From an uncultured Treponema sp. (GTDB lineage Bacteria; Spirochaetota; Spirochaetia; Treponematales; Treponemataceae), in NCBI GenBank assembly GCA_937890485.1, contig CALBXN010000029.1, positions 1 to 25,522 of the forward strand: a DNA stretch of 25,522 nucleotides, read 5' to 3'. Both the position numbers and the translations under genes were made by a program. Below, one piece after another: positions 15,522 through 22,779 of this stretch; position 1 is the stretch's first letter, and each line of letters starts with the position of its first letter. The notes beneath the pieces were generated by a model. That model did not search any database. It had not been told where the DNA came from and saw only the letters and a list, made by a program, of their open reading frames with translations.

Positions 15522-16622
15522 ATGAAGTATAAAATGTCTGTAATAATGCTTCTTTCGTCTTTTCTCGTTGCAACAGTAGTTTTGGTTTCTGTTTTGTTGG
15601 TTATGTTGCAAACAGGGACTCTTTCTAAAAGAACTGCAAGTATAATTTTACCAAGTGAAGGAGGTTATGTTGAAGCTTGGACTCAACACCTTCCACAAAT
15701 AGCACGAAATGTAGGTATTCCAGAAGTTACAATTTTAACTTATGATAATATTGATAAACTAAAATCATATTTTTTATCAGCTGAAAAATATAATACTCTT
15801 TGGGCTGAAATTCCTGTTTCAGGAGAATATAATTTGGAAACACTTTTAACAGATGTTTCTACTTCTATCGTTGACAAATCTACAATGGATTATTATCCTC
15901 CAGCCTTATACAAAGCTATAAAATCTTATACAGGTAAATCCGATATTCACTTTTTACCATTAAGTTATAATCCTTGGATTGTTGTCAAAAAAACTAATTC
16001 TCCTCAAACAACTGAATTTGAATATTCCGTTGGTGCATACTATCCTGACGGAGCATTTGCAACACTTTCTTATGCAAGAGAAATCGGTATACCAGGAAAA
16101 GATATATTATCAATTGAAGAAGGTTTATCTGATTTGCATAAAATGTCTAACGATAAGACATTTATTACAAATGTAAAAACTTATACATATAAAGATTCAT
16201 ATTCTGTTTTAGAAAACGATAGAGTAAAAAAAGCCATTTTACCTATTTTCTTTTACAATGATCTTTCGGTAGCCCAAAGACTTGAACTTTCGATTCAACC
16301 TTTTGAAACTAGTTTAATTGCAGATGCAACAGTTGCAGTTTTTGCAAGTAGAAAATCAGAAGAAGCAAAACTTGCCGTAGAAAAGGCAAAACGATATTTA
16401 TTAAATACTGAACTTCTTTATTCTACAGCAAATGCAAGAGCATGGATGCCTGCACACATAAACACAGTTTCAAGAAGTATTTATACAGACTATATCCGAA
16501 AACAATCAAGACAAGTAGGTTCTTGTTTAATTCCATCAACACAATTTAATTCTGAAAAAGAAAAAACAGAACTACTCAAAAAACTTGATATAGCTCTAAA
16601 AACAGAATATATTTCTCAATAA
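15522..16622 (+). CDS. Membrane-anchored, solute-binding-protein-like protein
   Basis: A 366-residue protein with one N-terminal membrane helix (about residues 6-29) and no lipobox cysteine, so it is probably anchored in the inner membrane facing the periplasm. The soluble part has features of periplasmic substrate-binding proteins: a SIILPSEGGYVEAW first strand and helix, the middle block FLPLSYNPWIVVKK that resembles hinge regions of class II binding proteins, and a late AVFASRKSEEAKLAVEKAKRYL helix seen in extracellular solute-binding folds. The match is structural in character only; I recognise no named family. There is no ABC permease or ATPase nearby, so it may have another role. It is a single gene followed by a hairpin. 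Confidence 0.55.
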   Translation: MKYKMSVIMLLSSFLVATVVLVSVLLVMLQTGTLSKRTASIILPSEGGYVEAWTQHLPQIARNVGIPEVTILTYDNIDKLKSYFLSAEKYNTLWAEIPVSGEYNLETLLTDVSTSIVDKSTMDYYPPALYKAIKSYTGKSDIHFLPLSYNPWIVVKKTNSPQTTEFEYSVGAYYPDGAFATLSYAREIGIPGKDILSIEEGLSDLHKMSNDKTFITNVKTYTYKDSYSVLENDRVKKAILPIFFYNDLSVAQRLELSIQPFETSLIADATVAVFASRKSEEAKLAVEKAKRYLLNTELLYSTANARAWMPAHINTVSRSIYTDYIRKQSRQVGSCLIPSTQFNSEKEKTELLKKLDIALKTEYISQ

Positions 16623-16659
16623 AAAAACAGTTTCAAAGTCAAATAAACTCTGAAACTGT
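16621..16659 (-). terminator. Terminator for the lemA-TPM operon
   Basis: Stem 16627-16635 (ACAGTTTCA) pairs with 16651-16659; after one mismatch three further pairs (16637-16639 with 16647-16649) close a 7-base loop. The A-run 16621-16627 gives seven T on the minus strand, so it works for the minus-strand genes; there is no T-run on the plus side. Confidence 0.75.
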
Positions 16660-16695
16660 ATATCTACTTAATAGAACTATTCCTAAACAACAAGT

Positions 16696-17439
16696 TTACC
16701 AGCCACCAGAAGCACCACCGCCTCCAAAGCTTCCACCACCACCAGAGAAACCACCGCCTCCGCCACCAAAATTCCTAGGAATATGATGTACATAAGGTCT
16801 TACACGAGTTCCAGTTCTGTTTCTTGATCCTCTTTTTTTAGAGGATATAATTGCCATCACAAAAATAAATCCGTACAAAAGTGCAACCCCAGCAAAAACA
16901 AATCCTCCAGGATCCATACCTCTATCTTCTGAAAGTACTTTTTTAGAAACTAAACTTTCATCATTTTTTACTAAACCTTCAATGTTTTTTATAGCATTTA
17001 CTATTCCCGCTTGATAATTTCCGTTTCTAAATTCTGGAGCAATAATATTTCTTATTATTAGACCACATTTTGTATCAGTGAGTATTCCTTCAAGACCATA
17101 TCCGACTTCAATTCTAATAGACCGTTCTTCAAGAGCAATCAAGAGCAAAACACCTGTATCTTTTTCAGCAGAACCCAATTTCCATTTTTCAGCAACTTTC
17201 ATTGAATATAATTCCAAAACTTCACCTTCAAGACTTGGAATTGTCAAAACGGCTAACTGAATACCAGTAGAATCACTTAAATTCGTCAACTGTTGATTAA
17301 GATTTATTTCAACTCCATCAGAAATCAAACTTGCCTTATCAACAATCGGATTTGTTAATTCTGGAATGGATAATCCAAATGCAAATGAGGAAAAAATAAA
17401 AAATAACAAAATTATTGATAAAGTTTTTATCTTTTTCAT
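16696..17439 (-). CDS. TPM-domain protein with Gly-rich tail (YgcG-like)
   Basis: A 247-residue protein with a signal peptide (about 1-22), then a TPM domain (about 28-160; ELTNPIVDKASLISDG start, QLAVLTIPSLEG, DTGVLLLIALEERSIRIEVGYGLEG), then a membrane helix (about 178-195) and a cytoplasmic or surface tail that is arginine-rich and ends in a glycine/serine run (FGGGGGGFSGGGG...GGW). This matches YgcG/TPM proteins, which are thought to act in the envelope; some TPM domains have phosphatase activity, but the role here is not known. It overlaps the preceding TPM gene by 4 bases (ATGA). Confidence 0.85.
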   Translation of the reverse strand: MKKIKTLSIILLFFIFSSFAFGLSIPELTNPIVDKASLISDGVEINLNQQLTNLSDSTGIQLAVLTIPSLEGEVLELYSMKVAEKWKLGSAEKDTGVLLLIALEERSIRIEVGYGLEGILTDTKCGLIIRNIIAPEFRNGNYQAGIVNAIKNIEGLVKNDESLVSKKVLSEDRGMDPGGFVFAGVALLYGFIFVMAIISSKKRGSRNRTGTRVRPYVHHIPRNFGGGGGGFSGGGGSFGGGGASGGW

Positions 17440-18140
17440 TCTCCACCACCAAGAATAACAAGCCCATCAGGAAGTTCATTAGGGTTTTCTTTTTGACAAG
17501 GAAATTCTTTTGCTAAAAGTTCACCGCATTCTACAATTGAGTTAATAATAATCTGTGTTGGATCTTTTGATTTAAAACCTTCTGCTAAAGAAGATGCTAA
17601 ATCCTTCCAAGTTTCATGTGGAATTTTGCTTGCAATTCCAACATCTGCAATAATTTGAATTTTTCTTTCAAAAATTGAAAAAAATAACAAAATTCCCGTA
17701 TTATGCTTTGTTTTGTAAACTCCACTATGAACAAAAGTTTTTATTGCCTTATTGTAAACAGTCCGATTTCTTACTCTCTTTGGGATAATCAACCTATCAA
17801 TGAAAGGAATATTTGCCAAAAGATAAAAAATCAAAATTGACACAAAAACTGTAAACAATAACCAAAAACTAAAGTGATAATCGTTTGTGTCCCAATAAAT
17901 CCAATCTAACAAAGATTTTATGTTAGATGAAAATGGAATCAAACAAGCAGAGGTTATCAATCCCATAACAACTGCAAAAAGCAATTCACAAAACCCATAG
18001 CTATTGCAAGATGGAGTTACTGCAAGAGCAATTTCTCCATCCGTATTTTTTTCTGCCATTGCTACAGCTTCTTGAATTTTTTTTAAGTTTTCATCTGTAA
18101 AAGAATATTTTTTCTTTAATTTTTTTATTCGCATAAACAT
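17436..18140 (-). CDS. Second TPM-domain membrane protein
   Basis: Using the ATG at 18140 the protein has 234 residues; the open frame extends to 18218 but that would overlap the lemA end by 71 bases, and the extra N-terminus is the shadow of lemA. A further ATG at 18134 is possible; neither has a clear Shine-Dalgarno. It starts with a basic stretch, then a TPM-like segment (FTDENLKKIQEAVAMAEKN, GEIALAVTPS) interrupted by two hydrophobic segments (about 55-73 and 88-110), then TGILLFFSIFERKIQIIADVG, the TPM core, and an amphipathic C-terminus. This split arrangement is common in TPM proteins paired with LemA. Role in the envelope is inferred from context. Confidence 0.78.
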   Translation of the reverse strand: MFMRIKKLKKKYSFTDENLKKIQEAVAMAEKNTDGEIALAVTPSCNSYGFCELLFAVVMGLITSACLIPFSSNIKSLLDWIYWDTNDYHFSFWLLFTVFVSILIFYLLANIPFIDRLIIPKRVRNRTVYNKAIKTFVHSGVYKTKHNTGILLFFSIFERKIQIIADVGIASKIPHETWKDLASSLAEGFKSKDPTQIIINSIVECGELLAKEFPCQKENPNELPDGLVILGGGE

Positions 18141-18147
18141 CAAAAAA

Positions 18148-18753
18148 TTAGAATTCAACTTTTGGAGCAGTTTTAGCTTCATCAGTTGATGTAAAATATG
18201 CTTTTTTCTCAAAACCATTCATATTAGCAATAATATTATTTGGAAATTTTCTAATATATTTGTTGTATTCTTGCACAGTTTCGTTAAATCTCATACGTTC
18301 TGTTGCAATTCTGTTTTCTGTTCCTTCAAGTTCATCTTGCAAAGCCATAAAGTTTTGATTTGCTTGTAACTGAGGATAATTTTCTGTTACAGAAAGAAGT
18401 CTTTGCAATGCTCCACCCAAAGAATTTTGAGCCTGTTGAAATTTTGCAAGAGCCTCAGGATCATCAATAACATTAGAAGACAATTCCATAACGCCACCAG
18501 CTTGACTACGAGCTTCTGCTACTTGAGTAAAGACTTCAGATTCGTGAGAAGCAAAACCTTTTACAGTTGCAACCAAGTTTGGTACTAAATCAAGACGGCG
18601 TTGATATTGATTTTCAACTTGTGCCCATTGACTTAAAACACCTTCTTCCATACCAACCATAGTGTTATAAGTTCCTGCAAAGAATTTTACAACACCAAAA
18701 ATTGCAATCACAATAACTAAAATGATTACAAGAGTTTTTACACCTTTTTTCAT
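18148..18753 (-). CDS. lemA: LemA-family membrane protein
   Basis: A 201-residue protein with one N-terminal membrane helix (about 5-25) followed by a long helical bundle. The LemA signature is clear: AGTYNTMVGMEEGV, WAQVENQYQRRLDLVPNLV, VKGFASHE, and ENYPQLQANQNFMALQDELEGTENRI, then the FNETVQEYN...FPNNIIA block. The ATG at 18753 is preferred over the upstream GTG because GGTGG lies about 8 bases upstream of it. The function of LemA is unsettled. It heads an operon with the two TPM genes, a combination seen widely in bacteria. The -35-like TTGACA at 18824-18819 overlaps the -35 of the divergent methyltransferase, but its paired -10 (TAATGT) is weak. Confidence 0.92.
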   Translation of the reverse strand: MKKGVKTLVIILVIVIAIFGVVKFFAGTYNTMVGMEEGVLSQWAQVENQYQRRLDLVPNLVATVKGFASHESEVFTQVAEARSQAGGVMELSSNVIDDPEALAKFQQAQNSLGGALQRLLSVTENYPQLQANQNFMALQDELEGTENRIATERMRFNETVQEYNKYIRKFPNNIIANMNGFEKKAYFTSTDEAKTAPKVEF

Positions 18754-18817
18754 AAAAACTACCACCCTTATAAAAAATAAAATTCTATTGTTTAAACATT
18801 ACATTAGAAAAAAAAGG

Positions 18818-18846
18818 TTGTCAATGAAAAATACTTGCTTTATACT
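18818..18846 (+). promoter_or_regulatory. Promoter of the methyltransferase gene, predicted leaderless
   Basis: TTGTCA (18818-18823), a 17-bp spacer and TATACT (18841-18846). Seven bases past the -10 is 18853, the A of the ATG. The upstream in-frame TTG at 18835 lies before the predicted transcription start, so it cannot be the translation start if this promoter is used. Confidence 0.6.
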
Positions 18847-18852
18847 AGTAGT

Positions 18853-19584
18853 ATGAATAATATGAAGAATCTTATTGAATATTATGATGAATTATATCCA
18901 TCAGACGAAACTCAAAGAAAATTTTTTATAGATTTACTAACAACTTATCAAGCTCCTTCAAAATTTTTAAGAATTGGATGTGGGACAGGAAATCTTGAAA
19001 GTTTTTTGGCAAAAAATGGAATAGATGTTACAGGATTAGATACAAATAAAGAAATTCTCGAAAGTGCAAATTTACGAAGAAGATTTCCCAATATGGCAAT
19101 CCGTTTCTTTCAAATGTCAACAATCGAAATGACTAATTTCCTCGGCAAAAATTTTTATAACGTAATCGCATGCTTAAATGACAAAATAATATATCTTTAT
19201 GATGAAAATATAATGAAAAAATTTTTTGCAGATTGCAAAATACTTTTAAGTAACGAAGGGTCTTTAGTTTTACAACTATATAATTACAATATGCTAAATA
19301 ACGAAAAGGTAGTAAAACTTCCTGTAAGAGAAAGTATTCGTTCTAAAATAATGGAACAAATTATACAAACAGATAATGATGGATTTGTTATAAATCAATT
19401 TTTAGAGAATAGTTCAGAAAAAATAATCCCTCTTTTGCAAAGACAAAAAATCTTTCCTATACTTCCTGAACAAATAGAAAAATTCGCTAAAGATGCAGGT
19501 TTTACAAAATTCGAACTTTACGAAGATTATACTAAGAAACCATTTACATCGGAATCAAAAACCCTTGTGTGTTTAATTTCATAA
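18853..19584 (+). CDS. Class I SAM-dependent methyltransferase
   Basis: A 243-residue methyltransferase with a seven-strand Rossmann fold. SAM-binding motif I is FLRIGCGTGNLESFLA near residues 34-49, the motif II acid is in VTGLDTNKEIL, and the later motif block is IACLNDKIIYLYDEN with a following strand SLVLQLYNYNML. The substrate is not readable; the fold fits small-molecule methyltransferases. ATG 18853 is chosen over TTG 18835 because the predicted promoter begins transcription at 18853. It converges on ricT with only 11 bases between stops and no good terminator. Confidence 0.8.
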   Translation: MNNMKNLIEYYDELYPSDETQRKFFIDLLTTYQAPSKFLRIGCGTGNLESFLAKNGIDVTGLDTNKEILESANLRRRFPNMAIRFFQMSTIEMTNFLGKNFYNVIACLNDKIIYLYDENIMKKFFADCKILLSNEGSLVLQLYNYNMLNNEKVVKLPVRESIRSKIMEQIIQTDNDGFVINQFLENSSEKIIPLLQRQKIFPILPEQIEKFAKDAGFTKFELYEDYTKKPFTSESKTLVCLIS

Positions 19585-19595
19585 GAAATTTTTCT

Positions 19596-20531
19596 TTATT
19601 CAGAAATACGCCACTTTCCGTCTTTGTTTACAAATCTAGAGGCAGCAACTTCTAAAACTCTTCCGTCATCGCCTTGCATTTTTACCATAGCAGCAAGTGG
19701 ATTAATTTCCATAACTCTAAAATTTGTTCCATCGTAAAAAAGTCTAATTCCTTCAGTTGGCAATTTTTTACGAGCTTCTGTGTAACATTCAAATTCGTAA
19801 GATAGACAACACAAAAGACGTCCACATTGCCCCGAAATTTTCATTGAGTTAAGAGAAAGATTTTGGTCTTTTGCCATTCTAATTGAAACAGGTCGCAATC
19901 TATCAGAAACCGCATGACAACAATAAGGACGACCACAAACTCCTAAGCCTCCTGTAATTCTTGATTCGTCACGGACACCGATTTGTCTTAATTCAATACG
20001 CATTTTAAAAACTGAAACTAAATCTTTTACCAGTTCTCTAAAATCAACACGATTATCAGCACTGAAAAAGAAAATTACTTTCTGTTCCTCTAAAAGATAG
20101 TGAGTTGCAATAAGTTTCATATCAAGATGATGAACTTCTACTTTTTCTTGGAAAATCTTAAATGCTTTTTCTTCCTTTTCCTTAAAAGATTCATATTTTA
20201 TCAAATCATCTTGGTTTGCTTTTCTTTCTACCTCAACTATTTCAGAAGGTTTTATTCCTACAGGTTCTTTACTAACTCCAAGAACTTTAGCTAAGTCCTT
20301 TCCGTAGCGTGTTGGAATAATAACATAATCTCCAGGATGTAAATCAAACTCTGTTTTTGCAGTTGCATAAACACCTTCACTGGAGTACTCAAGTTTTACT
20401 TTAAAGAGAGGACTAGGATAGACAAACTTTCCATCAAAAGAAGAATCATGATATTCATTATTATCATCTTCTAGTGACAAAAGTTCTTTTTCATCTAACT
20501 GATCTATATCATTTTCAAAAACTTCACTCAT
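19596..20531 (-). CDS. ricT: PSP1-domain protein, RicT/YaaT family
   Basis: A 311-residue protein with an acidic N-terminal extension (about 1-35), then the PSP1 domain. Seven cysteines cluster at 199, 204, 205, 236, 241, 242 and 249 in the motifs GVCGRPYCC and GQCGRLLCCLSYE, as in RicT, whose Bacillus homologue binds a [4Fe-4S] cluster in a complex that tunes RNase Y-dependent mRNA processing. No RicA or RicF homologue is in view. Shine-Dalgarno AGGGG lies 8 bases before the ATG. Last gene of the minus-strand cluster; it starts 17 bases after yaaR, the same linkage known in Firmicutes. Confidence 0.9.
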   Translation of the reverse strand: MSEVFENDIDQLDEKELLSLEDDNNEYHDSSFDGKFVYPSPLFKVKLEYSSEGVYATAKTEFDLHPGDYVIIPTRYGKDLAKVLGVSKEPVGIKPSEIVEVERKANQDDLIKYESFKEKEEKAFKIFQEKVEVHHLDMKLIATHYLLEEQKVIFFFSADNRVDFRELVKDLVSVFKMRIELRQIGVRDESRITGGLGVCGRPYCCHAVSDRLRPVSIRMAKDQNLSLNSMKISGQCGRLLCCLSYEFECYTEARKKLPTEGIRLFYDGTNFRVMEINPLAAMVKMQGDDGRVLEVAASRFVNKDGKWRISE

Positions 20532-20548
20532 AAGAAAACCCCTATAGT

Positions 20549-21091
20549 TTACGTTAACATATCTACCAAAAGGCCAGATATTTCGTTTACTTTTGCAACT
20601 AATTTTAATTGCTCTTTGTGATTGGAAAGAATATCAGCTGCAAGACTTTCCAATTTTTCATCAACAACTTTAATGAGGGTATATTTTTTTTGCTTTGGAA
20701 CTTTCATATTTCCGGATTTAACCATTTTTTTAATGCCTACATCTTCTTCGATTTCATAACATTTTTCTTCTACGAATTTTAAGAAGTTAGAAACAGCTTT
20801 TCTAAACCGAATTAAATTTTCTTCAATAGGCTTTTGCTTTAAAAGTTCCCCCTCAGAATAAACAGAATCTATTAAAAATTCTTTTGCTTGCTCTATTGTC
20901 ATTCCCTTTATTTCAGGGATAAAATCATCAAATTCTAAATTTCGAGTTGCAGAATCGATTAATTGAGTAAAAGATTTTGTTTTCTTTGATTTTTGTGTTT
21001 TAGTACCATCTTCCTTTTTTTGAATATTGTTTGAAGCAAGTGAGGCTGCATTGAAATATAAAGAATTATTTAGTGAATCTATTCCACTCAT
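20549..21091 (-). CDS. YaaR-like protein (DUF327)
   Basis: A 180-residue, mostly helical soluble protein. The block IEENLIRFRKAVSNFLKFVEE, the preceding SEGELLKQKP and the C-terminal KVVDEKLESLAADIL...VNEISGLLVDML match YaaR (DUF327) as I remember it: a helix-rich protein encoded next to yaaT (ricT) in Bacillus, function unknown. The first 45 residues are lysine/serine/threonine-rich and probably disordered. The start overlaps the bactofilin stop by 4 bases (ATGA), so the two are translationally coupled; ricT follows 17 bases downstream. Confidence 0.75.
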   Translation of the reverse strand: MSGIDSLNNSLYFNAASLASNNIQKKEDGTKTQKSKKTKSFTQLIDSATRNLEFDDFIPEIKGMTIEQAKEFLIDSVYSEGELLKQKPIEENLIRFRKAVSNFLKFVEEKCYEIEEDVGIKKMVKSGNMKVPKQKKYTLIKVVDEKLESLAADILSNHKEQLKLVAKVNEISGLLVDMLT

Positions 21092-21510
21092 CTTTTCTTT
21101 CCAAAATAATTTTTGTTAGAAATTGCCTTTCTATCAAGCCATTGTCGTTTTGCATCTTCAAAAGTTTCTCCATTTTCTATTGAAACACAAAAGCCTTCTA
21201 TAACAACTTTCTCATCAGCTTTTATTTTACGAGAAATTACATCACCAAGAACAACAGCAGATGAAAACAAGTGAATTCCCTCTGGAGCTAAAATATCGCC
21301 TTCAACAATTCCTATTACAACAACTGATTTTGCAGTTACATTTCCTCTAATCCGGGCATTTTCACCAATAATTAATTTTCCTGTTGTTTCGATATTTCCA
21401 TAAATATCACCGTCTACTCTGGTAAATCCTTCTAGTTTTAAATCCCCAGAAACAAAGGCTCCAGGACCTAACATTGTGTTAAAAGAAATATCATCAGTAA
21501 AAGAAGCCAT
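21088..21510 (-). CDS. Bactofilin
   Basis: A 140-residue bactofilin (DUF583 beta-helix). Repeating turns with the pattern G.(I/V).(G/E)..: FVSGDLKLEGFTRVDGDIYG, ENARIRGNVTA, GIVEGDILAPEG, AVVLGDVISR and KVVIEGF build the right-handed beta-helix that polymerises into cytoskeletal filaments on the inner membrane. A basic C-terminal tail (KNYFGKKR) follows. Shine-Dalgarno AGGA lies about 7 bases before the ATG. It lies 8 bases after an M23 peptidase gene, the pairing used in several bacteria, including helical ones, to place peptidoglycan trimming, so it probably recruits that enzyme. Confidence 0.92.
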   Translation of the reverse strand: MASFTDDISFNTMLGPGAFVSGDLKLEGFTRVDGDIYGNIETTGKLIIGENARIRGNVTAKSVVVIGIVEGDILAPEGIHLFSSAVVLGDVISRKIKADEKVVIEGFCVSIENGETFEDAKRQWLDRKAISNKNYFGKKR

Positions 21511-21518
21511 ATATTTTC

Positions 21519-22541
21519 CTATTTGGAAAGTTTTACGTTTATGTATTTTGCAGGATCTACTACGTCAGAACCAATGTGCACTTCATAATGAAGGTGAGGT
21601 CCTGTAGATAATCCTGTGTTTCCAACGGTTCCGATTACATCACCTTGAGAAACATATTGTCCTTTTTTTACACGAACAGAATTCATGTGTGCATATCGTG
21701 TGTAAAATCCATGTTTGTGTTTGATAATAACATAATTACCAAATCCACTATCAAAAGTAACCGTAACAACTTGTCCGTTGGCAGTTGCAATAATTGGATC
21801 TCCTGAACGCCAAGTTGAAAAGTCTAATCCTTTATGAATGTACCATTGTTTTGTAAATGGGTGAGTTGTTTGTCCAAAGGCACTAGAGATGTGTCCAATT
21901 CCACCTTTCAATGGCCAAACACTAGGAATATCAGAAAACAAAGTTCCTTGAGATTCAAGCATTTTTGCAATTTGCTCTAAAGGTTGAACGCTTCCATCTA
22001 AGTAAGAAGTTAACTGTCTTATATCAGAAGCTTCTCTAACTGAACTTTGTGCAAGTTCTTGCATATCAAAAAGAGAAGATAAGTCTCCTCCAACAGAAGA
22101 ATTTTGTTTAGTCCCAAAATTCTGTTTAATTCCAACTAAGGATAAAGATTTTGATAGGGAATCCTGAAATCTTTTTGCAGCCTGTAAAAGATTATTATTT
22201 TCATCTCTTAATTCATCTAAACTTGCTTGTATCTTACGATTTTCTTCTGTCAAGCGTGCAATTTCTGTACTAGATGAAATTACATTTGTGTTAAAATATA
22301 CAAAAGCAAATGCAAGAACTACGACAACAGCAACACCTGTTGATAATGCAAAAAGAGAAGTTTGAAAATTTACTACTTTTTTTTCCGAATGAGGAACAAT
22401 CATTATTGTGATTTTTCTACATCCTGCTTCTATAAAAGATTTGATTCCACGCCCAATCGCTTTAAAAAAAGAAGCAATTTTATAAAGAAATGAGGAAACT
22501 ATATCTTTTTCTACACGTTTATATCGGCGTGTCTTCGGCAC
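21519..22541 (-). CDS. Membrane-anchored M23 (LytM-type) peptidoglycan endopeptidase
   Basis: A 340-residue protein: a basic cytoplasmic N-terminus, one membrane helix (about 61-83), a periplasmic coiled coil (about 90-130), and an M23 domain (about 210-335). All zinc and catalytic residues are present: H236 and D240 in HKGLD, H285 in YAHM, and H316/H318 in GPHLHYE. The enzyme cleaves peptidoglycan cross-links. The start is GTG at 22541, set by GGAG at 22552-22549 with a 7-base spacing. It heads the cluster with bactofilin, yaaR and ricT. The 90-residue N-terminal part before the coiled coil includes a 60-residue cytoplasmic segment, where bactofilin could bind. Confidence 0.92.
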   Translation of the reverse strand: MPKTRRYKRVEKDIVSSFLYKIASFFKAIGRGIKSFIEAGCRKITIMIVPHSEKKVVNFQTSLFALSTGVAVVVVLAFAFVYFNTNVISSSTEIARLTEENRKIQASLDELRDENNNLLQAAKRFQDSLSKSLSLVGIKQNFGTKQNSSVGGDLSSLFDMQELAQSSVREASDIRQLTSYLDGSVQPLEQIAKMLESQGTLFSDIPSVWPLKGGIGHISSAFGQTTHPFTKQWYIHKGLDFSTWRSGDPIIATANGQVVTVTFDSGFGNYVIIKHKHGFYTRYAHMNSVRVKKGQYVSQGDVIGTVGNTGLSTGPHLHYEVHIGSDVVDPAKYINVKLSK

Positions 22542-22569
22542 TTGTTTTCTCCAAAAAGAATTCTAGTTC

Positions 22570-22599
22570 AGTATATCATAAGGAAATATTCTATGTCAA
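22570..22599 (-). promoter_or_regulatory. Promoter of the M23-bactofilin-yaaR-ricT cluster
   Basis: On the minus strand: -35 TTGACA (22599-22594, consensus), an 18-bp spacer, and -10 TATACT (22575-22570). The predicted start is about 22563, giving a 22-base leader with the GGAG site. Confidence 0.7.
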
Positions 22600-22665
22600 A
22601 CATTGAGAATTATTTCACTGTAAACACTATATTGAAAACAATACTCAATTATTTTACTTAATTTA

Positions 22666-22694
22666 TTGACGATTAACAATTCCTATGTTATTCT
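22666..22694 (+). promoter_or_regulatory. Promoter of the tatD-dus operon
   Basis: TTGACG (22666-22671), a 17-bp spacer and TATTCT (22689-22694). The predicted start is about 22701, giving a 79-base leader whose first bases form the hairpin at 22700-22738. Confidence 0.5.
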
Positions 22695-22699
22695 TATCG

Positions 22700-22738
22700 G
22701 TAGGAACAGTTAAAAAAAATACATAAATTTGTTCCTAC
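22700..22738 (+). promoter_or_regulatory. 5' hairpin in the tatD leader
   Basis: A perfect 9-bp inverted repeat, GTAGGAACA at 22700-22708 and its complement at 22730-22738, with a 21-base A-rich loop. It starts at the predicted 5' end of the mRNA. It could be an operator, a 5' stabilising stem-loop, or a protein-binding site; nothing in the sequence decides. Confidence 0.5.
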
Positions 22739-22779
22739 AGAGGTATTTTTACTTCTTATCACCATTAAAAGAGAAAGCC

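Noticed and set aside
18141..18218. N-terminal extension of the second TPM protein to 18218.
   Set aside because: It overlaps the lemA coding region in another frame and shows no family character; ATG 18140 follows the lemA stop.
18835..18852. A longer methyltransferase starting with TTG at 18835.
   Set aside because: These bases are the spacer and -10 region of a good promoter, so they would not be transcribed from it; the ATG at 18853 coincides with the predicted +1.
19584..19600. The palindromic AAGAAATTTTTCTT at the methyltransferase/ricT junction as a terminator.
   Set aside because: Two-base loop and an all A/T-rich short stem; it is not convincing as a terminator.
22729..22779. A longer tatD starting with TTG at 22729.
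   Set aside because: It begins in the loop of the leader hairpin, lacks a ribosome site, and adds 17 residues that are not part of the family; MQIFDTHAHIG from 22780 is the standard start.
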